Positions 25,313 to 33,718 of a stretch of 64,000 bases of DNA are shown piece by piece (the stretch's first letter is position 1; each line of letters begins with the position of its first letter). The position numbers were made by a program, and so were the translations under genes. The DNA is taken from positions 1 through 64,000 of the forward strand of contig DASUTC010000364.1 of assembly GCA_036374795.1 (NCBI GenBank), read 5' to 3'. The notes under the pieces were generated by a model. That model saw only the letters and a program-made list of their open reading frames with translations, was not told where the DNA came from and made no database searches. This DNA comes from Herpetosiphonaceae bacterium (GTDB taxonomy: Bacteria; Chloroflexota; Chloroflexia; Chloroflexales; Kallotenuaceae).

Positions 25313-26155
25313 TTAATCATCTCGGCGTCGGTGCTGTGCGGCGGCCTCATCCGCCAGCAGGTAGCGCCGGATCGCAGCCGCCACGCCCGCCTGCTCCGGC
25401 TCGTCGATCAGCACTTGCGCGACCGCCAGCACCTCCGGCGGCGCGCTGCGCACGGCCATGCCCAGACCAGCCCACGTCAGCATCTCCAGATCATTGAACT
25501 GATCGCCCGCCGCCGCCACCTGCTGCTGCGGAATATGGAGCCTTGCGGCGAGCTGCGCCAGCGCGCGGCCTTTGGTACAGCCGGGAGCGGTCAGCTCGCC
25601 AAAGTGGGCGTGCGACCGCACCACATGCAGCCGGTCGACGAAATGCGTTTGCAGGCCCGCCACCCGTGGCCCGACTTTATCCTGCTCGTCGATGAACAGC
25701 AGCTTGGTCGGCGGATGCTGCGCGACGACCGCCGCCAGATCGTCGACCACATGCACGACGAGCTTGACCTGCGAGAAGCTCTGGTAGAGCTCGACCTCTC
25801 TGCCGGACCACGGCACATAGAGTTCGTCGTCGATGTAGGCGTGGACGTAGACGCCCGCGCCTAGGAGCTGCGACACCGCCTCCGCAGCCCGATCCGGCGG
25901 CACCGGATCGTGGAACAGGATTTCTCCCGATCGTCGATCCTTGATCAGTGCGCCCTGGTAGCAGATCAGCGGACCGTTCACACCGAGCTGCTCGGCAAAG
26001 ATCGCCGTCGTACGCACGTTGCGCCCGGTCGCCAGCGACACCCAGCCGCCGCGCGACTGAAAGGCCGCCACCGCCGCGATCGTGTCGGGCGCTACCGTGA
26101 GATCTCGCCCAACCGTCGTCCCATCCAGATCCAGAGCCAGTAGATGATAGTGCAT
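25313..26155 (-). CDS. HAD-superfamily Cof-type sugar-phosphate phosphatase
   Basis: A 280-residue HAD-IIB hydrolase. All four motifs are visible: motif I LLALDLDGTTV (nucleophile Asp and DGT), motif II VSLATGRN, the Lys of motif III in CTKGRALAQL, and motif IV AAGDQFNDLEMLTWAGLG. The C2B cap lies between. Cof-type enzymes dephosphorylate sugar phosphates, flavin or vitamin B6 phosphates with broad specificity, so the true substrate is open. The ATG at 26155 has GGAGGAGGG upstream and starts the usual MHYHLLALDLDGT. Confidence 0.93.
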   Translation of the reverse strand: MHYHLLALDLDGTTVGRDLTVAPDTIAAVAAFQSRGGWVSLATGRNVRTTAIFAEQLGVNGPLICYQGALIKDRRSGEILFHDPVPPDRAAEAVSQLLGAGVYVHAYIDDELYVPWSGREVELYQSFSQVKLVVHVVDDLAAVVAQHPPTKLLFIDEQDKVGPRVAGLQTHFVDRLHVVRSHAHFGELTAPGCTKGRALAQLAARLHIPQQQVAAAGDQFNDLEMLTWAGLGMAVRSAPPEVLAVAQVLIDEPEQAGVAAAIRRYLLADEAAAQHRRRDD

Positions 26156-26502
26156 CACAAGCCCTCCTCCTCCCCAGCGACGGCCCCGGCGCGTGCCTCC
26201 GGCGGGCCATCGTTCTAGCTCACTGCCGATAGCGCCGGTCGGAGCCAGCCAGCGCCCAGGCAGCGATTCGTGTCCCCCTATTCTAATCGAACTCCAGGCG
26301 ACGGTCGCCGCGCTGCTACGCACGAGGGTAGTAACCTGTAGTCCTTCGGGGTTAACAACCGGCTAGTCCCCCTTGGGTCGAAAAGTGTTACCAGGGCACG
26401 ATGGGCAACATTATGTATTCCCGGTAGGATACCTTCAACAGATACGAATGATGCCGAACAAAAACCCGAACATTGATCTTCCATCGTACCAGGGGGTTTA
26501 AG
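26156..26502. other. Divergent intergenic region, no gene recognised
   Basis: 347 bp between the HAD gene and the CAP-domain gene. It is GC-rich near the HAD start and becomes less so near 26400-26490. I see a GTTAAC palindrome near 26351 and a TAGAAT element facing the HAD gene near 26285. I found no tRNA, no recognised riboswitch and no convincing ORF. Confidence 0.4.
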
Positions 26503-27024
26503 ATGCGCCGTTTGATGTGGTTTGCTGCTGTGTGCCTGTTTCTCAGTTCATTAGGAATGTCGTCACCCGCCACGCTCGCCGCGCCTGCCGCGCAGCCGAG
26601 CGCAGACAAGGCACAGGCACGGCGCACTGCGACATTGCAGCGCATCGTAGAGCTGGTGAATCTCCGGCGACGCGAGGCGGGACTCGCGCCGCTCACGGTC
26701 CACGCCACGCTGGCGGCGTGCGCACAGCAGTATAGCGCGGTGCAGGCCCGACAAGGCGCGATCAACCATACCGGACCCGACGGCTCGAATCCCGGCCAGC
26801 GCCTGACCCGCTGCGGCTATCGCTGGCGGCATTATGGCGAAAATCTGGCGGCAGGCTACGTCAGCGCCGAAGAGGTCGTCGCCGCGTGGATGGCAAGCCC
26901 CGGCCACCGTCGTAACATCCTGAACGGCAAAGTTCGAGAGATCGGCCTGGGCCACACCTACCGGGCCAGCGATCCGGGCCAGTACTACGACTACTACGTG
27001 ATGGAGCTAGGCACGCGCAAGTAA
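26503..27024 (+). CDS. Secreted CAP-domain (SCP/PR-1, YkwD-like) protein
   Basis: A 173-residue exported protein. The signal peptide MRRLMWFAAVCLFLSSLG...PATLAA precedes a CAP domain from about residue 45. Seen: VELVNLRRREAGLAPLTVHATLAACAQQYS, the conserved His in INHTGPDG, the HYGENLAAGY stretch (Glu and His site), AWMASPGHRRNILNG and IGLGHTY. These residues form the conserved CAP cleft. Bacterial CAP proteins are secreted and of mostly unknown activity. The start ATG at 26503 follows AGGGGGTTTAAG. A strong hairpin follows the gene. Confidence 0.93.
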   Translation: MRRLMWFAAVCLFLSSLGMSSPATLAAPAAQPSADKAQARRTATLQRIVELVNLRRREAGLAPLTVHATLAACAQQYSAVQARQGAINHTGPDGSNPGQRLTRCGYRWRHYGENLAAGYVSAEEVVAAWMASPGHRRNILNGKVREIGLGHTYRASDPGQYYDYYVMELGTRK

Positions 27025-27057
27025 CACATTCCAGGCCGCCAGCGCCATCACGCCAGG

Positions 27058-27082
27058 CCCCGCAGCAAAGATTGCTGCGGGG
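27058..27082. terminator. Strong bidirectional hairpin after the CAP gene
   Basis: Perfect 11-bp stem CCCCGCAGCAA (27058-27068) and TTGCTGCGGGG (27072-27082) with a 3-nt loop. It lies between the convergent CAP gene and the toxin-like gene. T-tracts are weak on both strands. Confidence 0.7.
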
Positions 27083-27123
27083 CGTTACATTGCGCATCGA
27101 TCTGCGAGCCGCAGCCGGGATGC

Positions 27124-28170
27124 CTACGACTCATCCAGCGCTTTAGAGAGCGCCGACGTCAACTTCACCTCGATCACAGCCAGCTCCACGCCGCTGGGTT
27201 TTTCCGCGCGGAATCCATCCACCAGGCGCTCGAAGATCACCTTGCCCTGATACGAAACCTTGTAGAGCATGCTCTTGGCGATCGTCGCGCCGTTGAACGG
27301 CTCATACGAGTGCTCGACGACAACATCTTTGTTTTTGTACTGATACACGATGCGCTCGATCAGCAGATGCTCCGAGTTGGCGTGCGTTGAGGCCGCCACC
27401 AGATTCGACGCCGCATCGCTGCCGCCGCCGCCGTGGCCGATCAAATGGCACCAGTTATAGCCACCGGCAATCACGGGAGCGCCATTCGCCGCAGCATACG
27501 TCGTCGCGCTTGCGTGCCCGGTCGCGGCCTGCATATTTTTGCGATACGTCCGTTTTTTCTTGCCCTGGTATTTGACAGTCCCCGCTTGACCACGGCTAAA
27601 TTTGCTCGCGCGCGGATCCGCGTAGCTGGCAGCGCTGCCCATACGCATTTTGAAGCTGGCCCCTCGTGGAGCGCCCCGCCCGGTTCGTACCGTAAAATCA
27701 ACGCGGTTATGGAGCGCGGCTTTGCTCTGCTTGACGATCCGCCAGCTCTCTGTTGTTTCGTTATAGACCCAGTGCTTGCCGAAGTCACGGCAGTGCCAGC
27801 TCTGACCGGCAAAATAGATGTGGGCGGCTGAGCTCGCCCGGGCGGGTCTGGTATCGGGCTTGGTTGGCCCCTTTCCACGTTGAATAACCTGTGTACTGGT
27901 AGCCGGGCTGCGCTGGACAGATACCTCCCCCGGCTGTCCTGGCTGCGGTCCAGCGCCCGCCAGCAGCCTGCCGACCGCCTGATTACCCATCGCGCGCTGC
28001 AAGTGGAGCGTTGTCTGGGGAGCCAGGCCGCCGGGATCACGCATCGCCTGCCGGATCGTCGCCGCGTCGATCTGCTGGTCGTGTTCTAAGTCGGACTCGA
28101 TCGTCGGCTGCGGCACCTGCCGTCTGATAACCGGTTTGCCGCGACGAGCCGACTGTTTCTTTGAAGGCAT
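27124..28170 (-). CDS. Toxin-like protein: injection-system cargo motif plus candidate nuclease domain
   Basis: A 348-residue protein. A basic start (MPSKKQSARRGKPVIRRQ) leads to LQRAMGNQAVGRLL at residues 57-70. This matches the LQR-x-x-GN-x-AV-x-RLL motif known from N-termini of proteins tied to extracellular contractile injection systems and from DUF4157-type toxins. A flexible linker follows. At ~238-271 lies NWCHLIGHGGGG, then SNLVAASTHANSEHLLIE. The His, Asn and Glu spacing resembles DNA/RNA non-specific (His-Me finger) nuclease toxins. No immunity gene or injection-system structural gene is adjacent. The ATG at 28170 has GGAAGG upstream. Nuclease activity and delivery are inferred. Confidence 0.68.
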   Translation of the reverse strand: MPSKKQSARRGKPVIRRQVPQPTIESDLEHDQQIDAATIRQAMRDPGGLAPQTTLHLQRAMGNQAVGRLLAGAGPQPGQPGEVSVQRSPATSTQVIQRGKGPTKPDTRPARASSAAHIYFAGQSWHCRDFGKHWVYNETTESWRIVKQSKAALHNRVDFTVRTGRGAPRGASFKMRMGSAASYADPRASKFSRGQAGTVKYQGKKKRTYRKNMQAATGHASATTYAAANGAPVIAGGYNWCHLIGHGGGGSDAASNLVAASTHANSEHLLIERIVYQYKNKDVVVEHSYEPFNGATIAKSMLYKVSYQGKVIFERLVDGFRAEKPSGVELAVIEVKLTSALSKALDES

Positions 28171-28383
28171 AGGTATCCTTCCACGCACGGTGGTTGTAGC
28201 GATTCGTGAAGCCGTCTAGTTGGAGCAGGAGCCTCGACGTATCGAGCATATCCGACGCAGGCCGATCGATGCTTGGGGAATAGCGCCATGCCGCGCTTTC
28301 GGATCGAGCGCAACGTTGGTGTCGAGCATAACACAGCCAGCGCGCCGAGGCAATGTTTTTTTACGCGCCAGCCCAGGCCAGGA

Positions 28384-29229
28384 TCATGTCTCGATCATCA
28401 GCACCCGATCGTGACCCGCCAGATCTTGATGCAGCGTGATGCGCGCCGCCGCAAAGATCGCCGCCGCTGCCTGCCGCGCGAGATCGCCCTGCCACGCGCC
28501 AAGCTCCATCAGCACCGCGCCATGCGTCGCGAGATAGCGCGGGATCTGCCGTAGCAACTGTGCAGGCAGATCGAAGCCCTGCGCGCCGCCGCCATCCAGC
28601 GCGAGATGCGGCTCCCAGCGCCGCACGTTCTCATCGATCGCCGAGAGCACAGTGTAGGGTGGATTGGAGACGATCAGCGTCACGGGCTGCGGCAGCGGAT
28701 CGCAGCCCGCGCCATGCAGCAGCGCGACACGATCGGTCACGCCGTGGCGCTGGACGTTGATCCGCGCCACATCGAGCGCGTCGGCGGAGAGATCGACGGC
28801 AAAGACGCGCGACTCCGGCAGCGTATGCGCCAGCGTCACCGCGATACATCCGCTGCCCGTGCCGATGTCGGCGATCGTCAGATCCGGCCCCTGCGCGCGC
28901 CGCGCGGCCCAGCTCAGCGCAAGATCGACCAGCAGCTCCGTCTCAGGCCGTGGCACGAGCACCCGCCGATCGACCACGAAATCAAGGCCGTAGAACTCTT
29001 TGTGACCGGTCAGATAGGCGATCGGTTCGAGCGCCGAGCGCCGCGCGACCAATGGCTGAAAGGCGGCCTCCTGCGCGTCGGTAAGCTCGCGCTGGCTCTC
29101 CGCCAGAAGGTACGCGCGGCTGACGCCCAGCACATGCGCCAGCAGCGCCTCGGCGTCGAGACGCGGCGACGGCGAGTGATCGGCCAACTGCGCGGCAGCC
29201 CGCTGGATCGCCTGGCGCAGCGTGGTCAC
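28384..29229 (-). CDS. prmC: Release factor glutamine methyltransferase
   Basis: A 281-residue PrmC/HemK that methylates the Gln of the GGQ motif in release factors RF1 and RF2. Seen: N-terminal helical domain with SPRLDAEALLAHVLG, EPIAYLTGHKEFYGLDFVVD, the joining VPRPETELLVDLAL, SAM-binding IADIGTGSGCIAVTLA, and the catalytic NPPY (SNPPYTVLS). The GTG start overlaps the stop of the upstream LysR gene by 4 nt (GTGA), so translation is coupled. prfA, the usual partner, is not in the window. Confidence 0.94.
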   Translation of the reverse strand: MTTLRQAIQRAAAQLADHSPSPRLDAEALLAHVLGVSRAYLLAESQRELTDAQEAAFQPLVARRSALEPIAYLTGHKEFYGLDFVVDRRVLVPRPETELLVDLALSWAARRAQGPDLTIADIGTGSGCIAVTLAHTLPESRVFAVDLSADALDVARINVQRHGVTDRVALLHGAGCDPLPQPVTLIVSNPPYTVLSAIDENVRRWEPHLALDGGGAQGFDLPAQLLRQIPRYLATHGAVLMELGAWQGDLARQAAAAIFAAARITLHQDLAGHDRVLMIET

Positions 29230-30170
29230 GATACACCTGTAAGCGCCGACGCGCTCAGGCCAAGACGCGCCAGCACTTTGCGTCCGACAGCGCTATCGGC
29301 AAAATCCCACAGCTCATCGACGGCCCGGTTGATCGTGCCGCCGCGCTGGCGCACCAGATACCACGACTGGCCCAGCTCCAGCCCGGCGATCGGTACGACG
29401 CCCAGATCGCGGGTTTTGGCGACACGGCTGCGCGGCACGAACGCGAGGCCCAGCCCATCCGCCGCCGCCTGCACCGCCGCCACCACGCTATCGGTTTCAA
29501 GGATCACCTGAAGCTGGCCCAGCGCCATGCCCTGCCGTCGAAAAAGATCCTCCAGCATGCGCCGGAGCGCCATGCCGCGCTGTGGCAGGATCAGCGCATA
29601 ATCGCGCAGATCCGCCAGCAATACGTCGTTCTGACGCAGCAGCGCGTGGCTGCGCGACGAGATGCAGACGATCGGCTCGTCGCCAAGCTCCAGCACATCG
29701 AAGGTCCGCCGACGCGGATGCTCGTCCATCAGCACCGCCTGGACCTGCCCATTGCCCAGCCACGTCAAAAGCTGGTCCGAGAGGCCAACATCCACCGCGA
29801 AGCGCACGCCGGGATGTTTGTCGTGAAAGGCCGCCACCAGCGCCGGGAGGATGCGCTCGCCCGTGCTGGGCGCGCAGCCGATGCCGACCCGCCCGGTGAT
29901 ATGCCCGCGCAGACTCAGCATGTGCTGCTCGGCGCGCGTCGCCAGCATGACCACCTCGCGGGCATGAACCAGCAGCTCCTCGCCCGCATGTGTCAGCCGC
30001 ATCGTCTTGCCGACGCGCCGGAACAGCCGGACCTCGCCGACCTGCGACTCAAGCGCCTTGATGTGCTGGCTGACCGCCGGTTGCGTAAAGCCGAGCCGGG
30101 TAGCGGCTGCGGTGAAGCTGCCAGTCTCGGCGACGGCCACAAAGGTTTGCAGATGATCTGTGTTTAGCAT
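29226..30170 (-). CDS. LysR-family transcriptional regulator
   Basis: A 314-residue LysR regulator. The N-terminal winged helix-turn-helix is clear (LQTFVAVAETGSFTAAATRLGFTQPAVSQHIKALE, ~5-40). A linker helix and a periplasmic-binding-protein-like effector domain (~90-295) follow. The effector is unknown; CysB/CysL-like proteins share the general pattern. The ATG at 30170 gives the usual short N-terminus (MLNTDHLQ); an upstream ATG at 30203 is possible. It is translationally coupled to prmC, an unusual pairing. LysR genes usually regulate a divergent neighbour, and here the divergent DNA holds only a tiny ORF. Confidence 0.92.
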   Translation of the reverse strand: MLNTDHLQTFVAVAETGSFTAAATRLGFTQPAVSQHIKALESQVGEVRLFRRVGKTMRLTHAGEELLVHAREVVMLATRAEQHMLSLRGHITGRVGIGCAPSTGERILPALVAAFHDKHPGVRFAVDVGLSDQLLTWLGNGQVQAVLMDEHPRRRTFDVLELGDEPIVCISSRSHALLRQNDVLLADLRDYALILPQRGMALRRMLEDLFRRQGMALGQLQVILETDSVVAAVQAAADGLGLAFVPRSRVAKTRDLGVVPIAGLELGQSWYLVRQRGGTINRAVDELWDFADSAVGRKVLARLGLSASALTGVS

Positions 30171-30212
30171 CGCGCAATCCGCCACGAGTACATCAGAAGG
30201 CATCTCAAGTAA

Positions 30213-30221
30213 TGTTACAAT
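30213..30221 (+). promoter_or_regulatory. Extended -10 element before the small ORF at 30228
   Basis: TGT-TACAAT ends 6 nt before GTG 30228. If used, the transcript would start at or next to the start codon, giving a leaderless mRNA. Confidence 0.35.
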
Positions 30222-30227
30222 ACCAGC

Positions 30228-30446
30228 GTGGTGCTTGCATACATCATTGTGCTACAAACAGCCGAGCCGCTGGTACGAACGCGGATCATCCTGGCGCTGC
30301 TGTGCGTGGTCGTAGCGAGCGCGCTGGCGCTGGGCATTGCCGTGCGTTTGAACCGCCGCATGCAGGCTATCGCCGACCAGCGGCCTGTTAAGCCACTAGC
30401 CGACGAAGAAGAAGCCGATACCGGCGATCACATAGACCGCCAGTAG
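30228..30446 (+). CDS. Possible small single-pass membrane protein
   Basis: A 72-residue ORF with a helix-length hydrophobic stretch (IILALLCVVVASALALGIAV, ~20-39), then a basic and an acidic tail. It starts at GTG right after an extended -10 element and has no ribosome binding site. Its last 51 nt overlap the end of the exchanger gene on the other strand. It lies divergent from the LysR gene, the place where a regulated target might be. Codon use looks normal, but this may be a chance ORF. Confidence 0.35.
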   Translation: MVLAYIIVLQTAEPLVRTRIILALLCVVVASALALGIAVRLNRRMQAIADQRPVKPLADEEEADTGDHIDRQ

Positions 30447-31529
30447 CATCGCGCCTTCCAGCCAGTTCGACTCGCCATCCAGCGAGATAAACGAGGCGAT
30501 CAGCACTGACAGTCCCAGCACCATCACCTCGAACAGGCTGAAGAAGAGCGTCATCTCGCGCGGCCCGATCACGAGGCTGAGAAAGACCAGCAGCGGCGCG
30601 ACAAACAGCGCGATCTGCATCGACGAGCCGAGCGAGATATTCATCGAGAGATCCATCTGATTCTTGATCGCCGCCTGCACGCCCACCAGATGCTCCGCCA
30701 CGTTGCCGACGATCGGGATCAGAATCACGCCCAGGAACAGCTCGCGTACGCCAAGCTGCTCCGCGACCGGCTCGACCACGCCTACCAGGAACTCGCTCAT
30801 GAACACGATCGCCAGCGTGCTGGCCGCCAGAACGCCCAGCGCGAAGCGAACGCTCCACTTCGGCTGGTGCGTGACGATCTCCTCGGTTTCGCCCACGCCT
30901 GTGTGGCTAGTCGCGCCGTGACCGTGCTCGGTGGCAGGGGTAGCGCCGGTAGCAGTAAACTGATAGACGATGCTCAAGATGTACAGCAGCAGCAGCACGC
31001 CCGCGACGACCAGCGAGATCACGTTGAGCGCGGGATCTTGTACCTCGGTGTTGAAGATCTCAAGCGCGCGGTTGGGATCGGCGATCTCGGCGAGCAGCTC
31101 GAACATCGTCGGGATAATCAGGCCGATCACCGCCAGCGTCATCATCGAGGCCGACATGCCAGCCAGACCGCGATCGAAGCGCTGGACGCCATGCCGAAGG
31201 CCGCCCAACAGCAGCGCAAGCCCGACGATCAGCAGCAGGTTGCCGATGATCGAGCCGGTCAGCGAGGCCTTGACCAGCTCATACCGGCCCGCGTTGATCG
31301 CGACGATCGTGATGATCAGCTCGGCAGCGTTGCCCAGCGTGGCGTTCAATAATCCGCCGATCTTGGGGCCGTAATGCAGTGCCAGCTCCTCGGTCGCTTC
31401 TCCCAGCACGCCCGCCAGCGGAACCAATGCAATGGCCGACGTTGCAAAGATCAGCAGGTCGTTGTGAAGAACAAACTCTGCCAGGACCGCCAATGGGACG
31501 AAGATCAGCATATAGCGTAGAATACGCAC
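30396..31529 (-). CDS. Ca2+/H+ exchanger (CaCA/Cax family)
   Basis: A 377-residue membrane antiporter with about 11 helices in two inverted halves. The alpha repeats are visible: GEATEELALHYGPKIGGLLNATLGNAAELI in half one and VPIVGNVAEHLVGVQAAIKN-like LIPIVGNVAEHLVGVQ in half two. Both contain the ion-coordinating Glu of Cax proteins. A His-containing hydrophilic loop (TEHGHGATSHTGVGE) splits the halves. The GTG at 31529 is chosen because AAAGGAG lies 9 nt upstream; the longer ATG frame would translate that site. Likely role: calcium export driven by the proton gradient. Confidence 0.93.
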   Translation of the reverse strand: MRILRYMLIFVPLAVLAEFVLHNDLLIFATSAIALVPLAGVLGEATEELALHYGPKIGGLLNATLGNAAELIITIVAINAGRYELVKASLTGSIIGNLLLIVGLALLLGGLRHGVQRFDRGLAGMSASMMTLAVIGLIIPTMFELLAEIADPNRALEIFNTEVQDPALNVISLVVAGVLLLLYILSIVYQFTATGATPATEHGHGATSHTGVGETEEIVTHQPKWSVRFALGVLAASTLAIVFMSEFLVGVVEPVAEQLGVRELFLGVILIPIVGNVAEHLVGVQAAIKNQMDLSMNISLGSSMQIALFVAPLLVFLSLVIGPREMTLFFSLFEVMVLGLSVLIASFISLDGESNWLEGAMLLAVYVIAGIGFFFVG

Positions 31530-31714
31530 CGGCTCAGGCTCCTTTCTTGCAGTGGGATGCAAAGCGGGCGCAATCATACCATCAGCCGTGGAGCCTGGTC
31601 AATCTGCCGCCAAAAGATGCGCCGCTAGTACCATTGTTGCAAGCCAGAGGACAGATTTATGATCGCGAACATGTGTAGCATCCCGGCTCCACGCTCGACG
31701 CATGGCGGGGGCAG

Positions 31715-33649
31715 ATGATGCGACGCGCTGCACATTCAAAACCAGATCTCTTGCACCTGCTGCACATGCTGTCGCCCGTGGATCGGCGGGTGATGGCGCA
31801 GCGCTGGCACGCGCCATCGCACGATCCCGCCGCGCTTGAGGCGATCATGACCGATCCCGACCGCGTGCTGGCGCAGTGGACTGGACTGGCCGATCAGGAG
31901 CGCGCGGCGCTGACGCGGCTGCTGGCGGATGGCGGCAGCCTGCCCGTGGCGGTGATGCACCGCGAGTGGGGCGGCGTGCGCGAGCCCGGCGGCTTCGAGC
32001 ATCCTCGCGCCTACATGCATGCGCTGCGCGGCCCGGCGACGCCCACCGAGCGGCTCTACGGCATGGGCTTGATCTTTCGGACCCACGACGAGCGCGGCGC
32101 GATCTATCGCGTGCCCGGCGAGCTGCTGGCGCTGCTGCCTGCGGTGCCGCCTCGCGATCGGCGGCTGCATGTATCGCCAGCGCCAGCGCCGCCCGCGATC
32201 GTCCAGAGCACGCCCGGCGAGGCCGAGCACCTGATCGTCGCGCTGCTGACGCTGGCCTACCACGGCGAGATCAAGGCGCTCGACGATGGCGCGCTCAGCA
32301 AGCCCAGCCTGGTCAGGCTAGCCCGGCAGCTTGCCGCGCCCCCCGATCTGCGGACGATCCGCCGCGAGCAGGACTGGCCCTTTGCGGCGCTGCTGCGGAC
32401 GATGGCGCTGGAAGCCGGGCTGCTGCGGCGCGCCGACGATGGCGAGCTACGGCCCACGCCCCAGGCGCTCGAATGGCTCCAGGCCCCGCAGGCGCGGCGC
32501 GTCGACCAACTGCTCGGCGGCTGGCGCGTCAGCTCGCTCGACGATCTGGCCGTGCTCTGTAAGCTGCGCTGGAAAGGCGGTGCGCCGTACACGCTCAACC
32601 GCACGGCGACACGTCGGGGGCTGCTCCAACTGCTGGCGACGCTCCCCGCGCACGAGTGGCTGTCGATCGACGCGATCATCAGCGCGATCTATGAGGTAGA
32701 GCCGGATTTTCAGCGGCGGGACGGGCGCTACGATACATGGCTGCTCTACGACGCGCAGGGTCATCTGGTCAGCGGCTGGCAAGACTGGGCGCTGGTCGAG
32801 GGGGCGCTGATCCGCCAGGTGCTCTGCGGGCCGCTGCACTGGCTTGGCCTGCTCGACACGGGCGCGGAGTTCGACGGAGAGTGCCGGGCCGTGCGGGTCA
32901 CGCCGCTGGGCGGGCATCTGCTGGCGGACGCGCCTGAGCCTGCGGCGCTGCCGGAGACGCCGCTGCTGGTGCAGGGCACGTTCGAGGTGATCTGCCCGCC
33001 GGGCGCGTCGCTGTACGCGCGCTTTCAACTGGGGCGGGTGGCCGAGGTGCAGCAGACGGGCGCGGTGACGATCTACCGGCTCACGCGCCGGGCGCTGCTG
33101 GCCGCCGCCGAGCGTGGCATCGCCGCGCAGGATGTGCTGCGCTTTCTGGAAGAGCATAGCGCGGGATCACTGCCGCCGTCTGTCGCGTACACACTGCTCG
33201 AATGGGGCGGACAGACCCAGCAGGTGCGGCTTGAGAGCGCGGTGCTGCTCCAGACCGCCGATCCGTTCGTCATGGCCCAGGTGCGCAACGCTAAAGCGCT
33301 AGGCCTGAGCGAGGTCGAGCCGCTCGCGCCGACGCTGCTGCGCGTTCCCGATGGACGAGCCGACGAGCTGGCTGAGCGCCTGCGCCGGGCCGGGTGGGGC
33401 CTGCGCGACGAGCGGATCGATCCGGAGCTGCCGCTCGACGACCGCGATCTCAAAGCGCTGGTCAGCGCGGCCTTTGCCTACACGCGGCTCTGCACCGAGC
33501 TGGATCTGACATGTGAGATCTCGCCCACGCTGTTGCAGCGCCTGTCGCGGCTGGTACCGGCGCGCTGGGCCGAGAGCGCCGATCAATCCGCCGCTCAGAT
33601 GGTGGAGCACGTGCTCCAGCAGATCGCGGCGCAGCGGCAGGCAGAATAA
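31715..33649 (+). CDS. Helicase XPB/Ssl2 N-terminal-domain-like protein
   Basis: A 644-residue soluble protein. No Walker A or DEAD/DEAH motif is present. The C-terminal third (~415-560) has LLVQGTFEVICPPGASLYARFQLGR, then YRLTRRALLAAAERG and VLRFLEEHSAGSLPPSVAYTLLEWG. This is the pattern of the 'Helicase_C_3' domain found at the N-terminus of bacterial and archaeal XPB helicases. The N-terminal part is helical with winged-helix-like segments. Actinobacteria and Chloroflexota have such stand-alone proteins; the function is unknown and may be in DNA repair. The gene sits 69 bp before recO. Confidence 0.8.
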   Translation: MMRRAAHSKPDLLHLLHMLSPVDRRVMAQRWHAPSHDPAALEAIMTDPDRVLAQWTGLADQERAALTRLLADGGSLPVAVMHREWGGVREPGGFEHPRAYMHALRGPATPTERLYGMGLIFRTHDERGAIYRVPGELLALLPAVPPRDRRLHVSPAPAPPAIVQSTPGEAEHLIVALLTLAYHGEIKALDDGALSKPSLVRLARQLAAPPDLRTIRREQDWPFAALLRTMALEAGLLRRADDGELRPTPQALEWLQAPQARRVDQLLGGWRVSSLDDLAVLCKLRWKGGAPYTLNRTATRRGLLQLLATLPAHEWLSIDAIISAIYEVEPDFQRRDGRYDTWLLYDAQGHLVSGWQDWALVEGALIRQVLCGPLHWLGLLDTGAEFDGECRAVRVTPLGGHLLADAPEPAALPETPLLVQGTFEVICPPGASLYARFQLGRVAEVQQTGAVTIYRLTRRALLAAAERGIAAQDVLRFLEEHSAGSLPPSVAYTLLEWGGQTQQVRLESAVLLQTADPFVMAQVRNAKALGLSEVEPLAPTLLRVPDGRADELAERLRRAGWGLRDERIDPELPLDDRDLKALVSAAFAYTRLCTELDLTCEISPTLLQRLSRLVPARWAESADQSAAQMVEHVLQQIAAQRQAE

Positions 33650-33718
33650 CCGCGAATTATGTAAAACGAGAGCAAGAAGCAGTATAATTGAGCGCAAGTG
33701 TAGCTAGAAACGAGTGAT

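Noticed and set aside
26278-26484. 68-codon minus-strand ORF in the HAD-CAP gap
   Set aside because: Unusual composition, no ribosome binding site, no family; treated as non-coding.
27124-28170. A complete contractile injection system locus around the toxin-like gene
   Set aside because: Neighbours are a CAP protein, PrmC and LysR; no sheath, tube, spike, baseplate or AAA ATPase gene is within the window.
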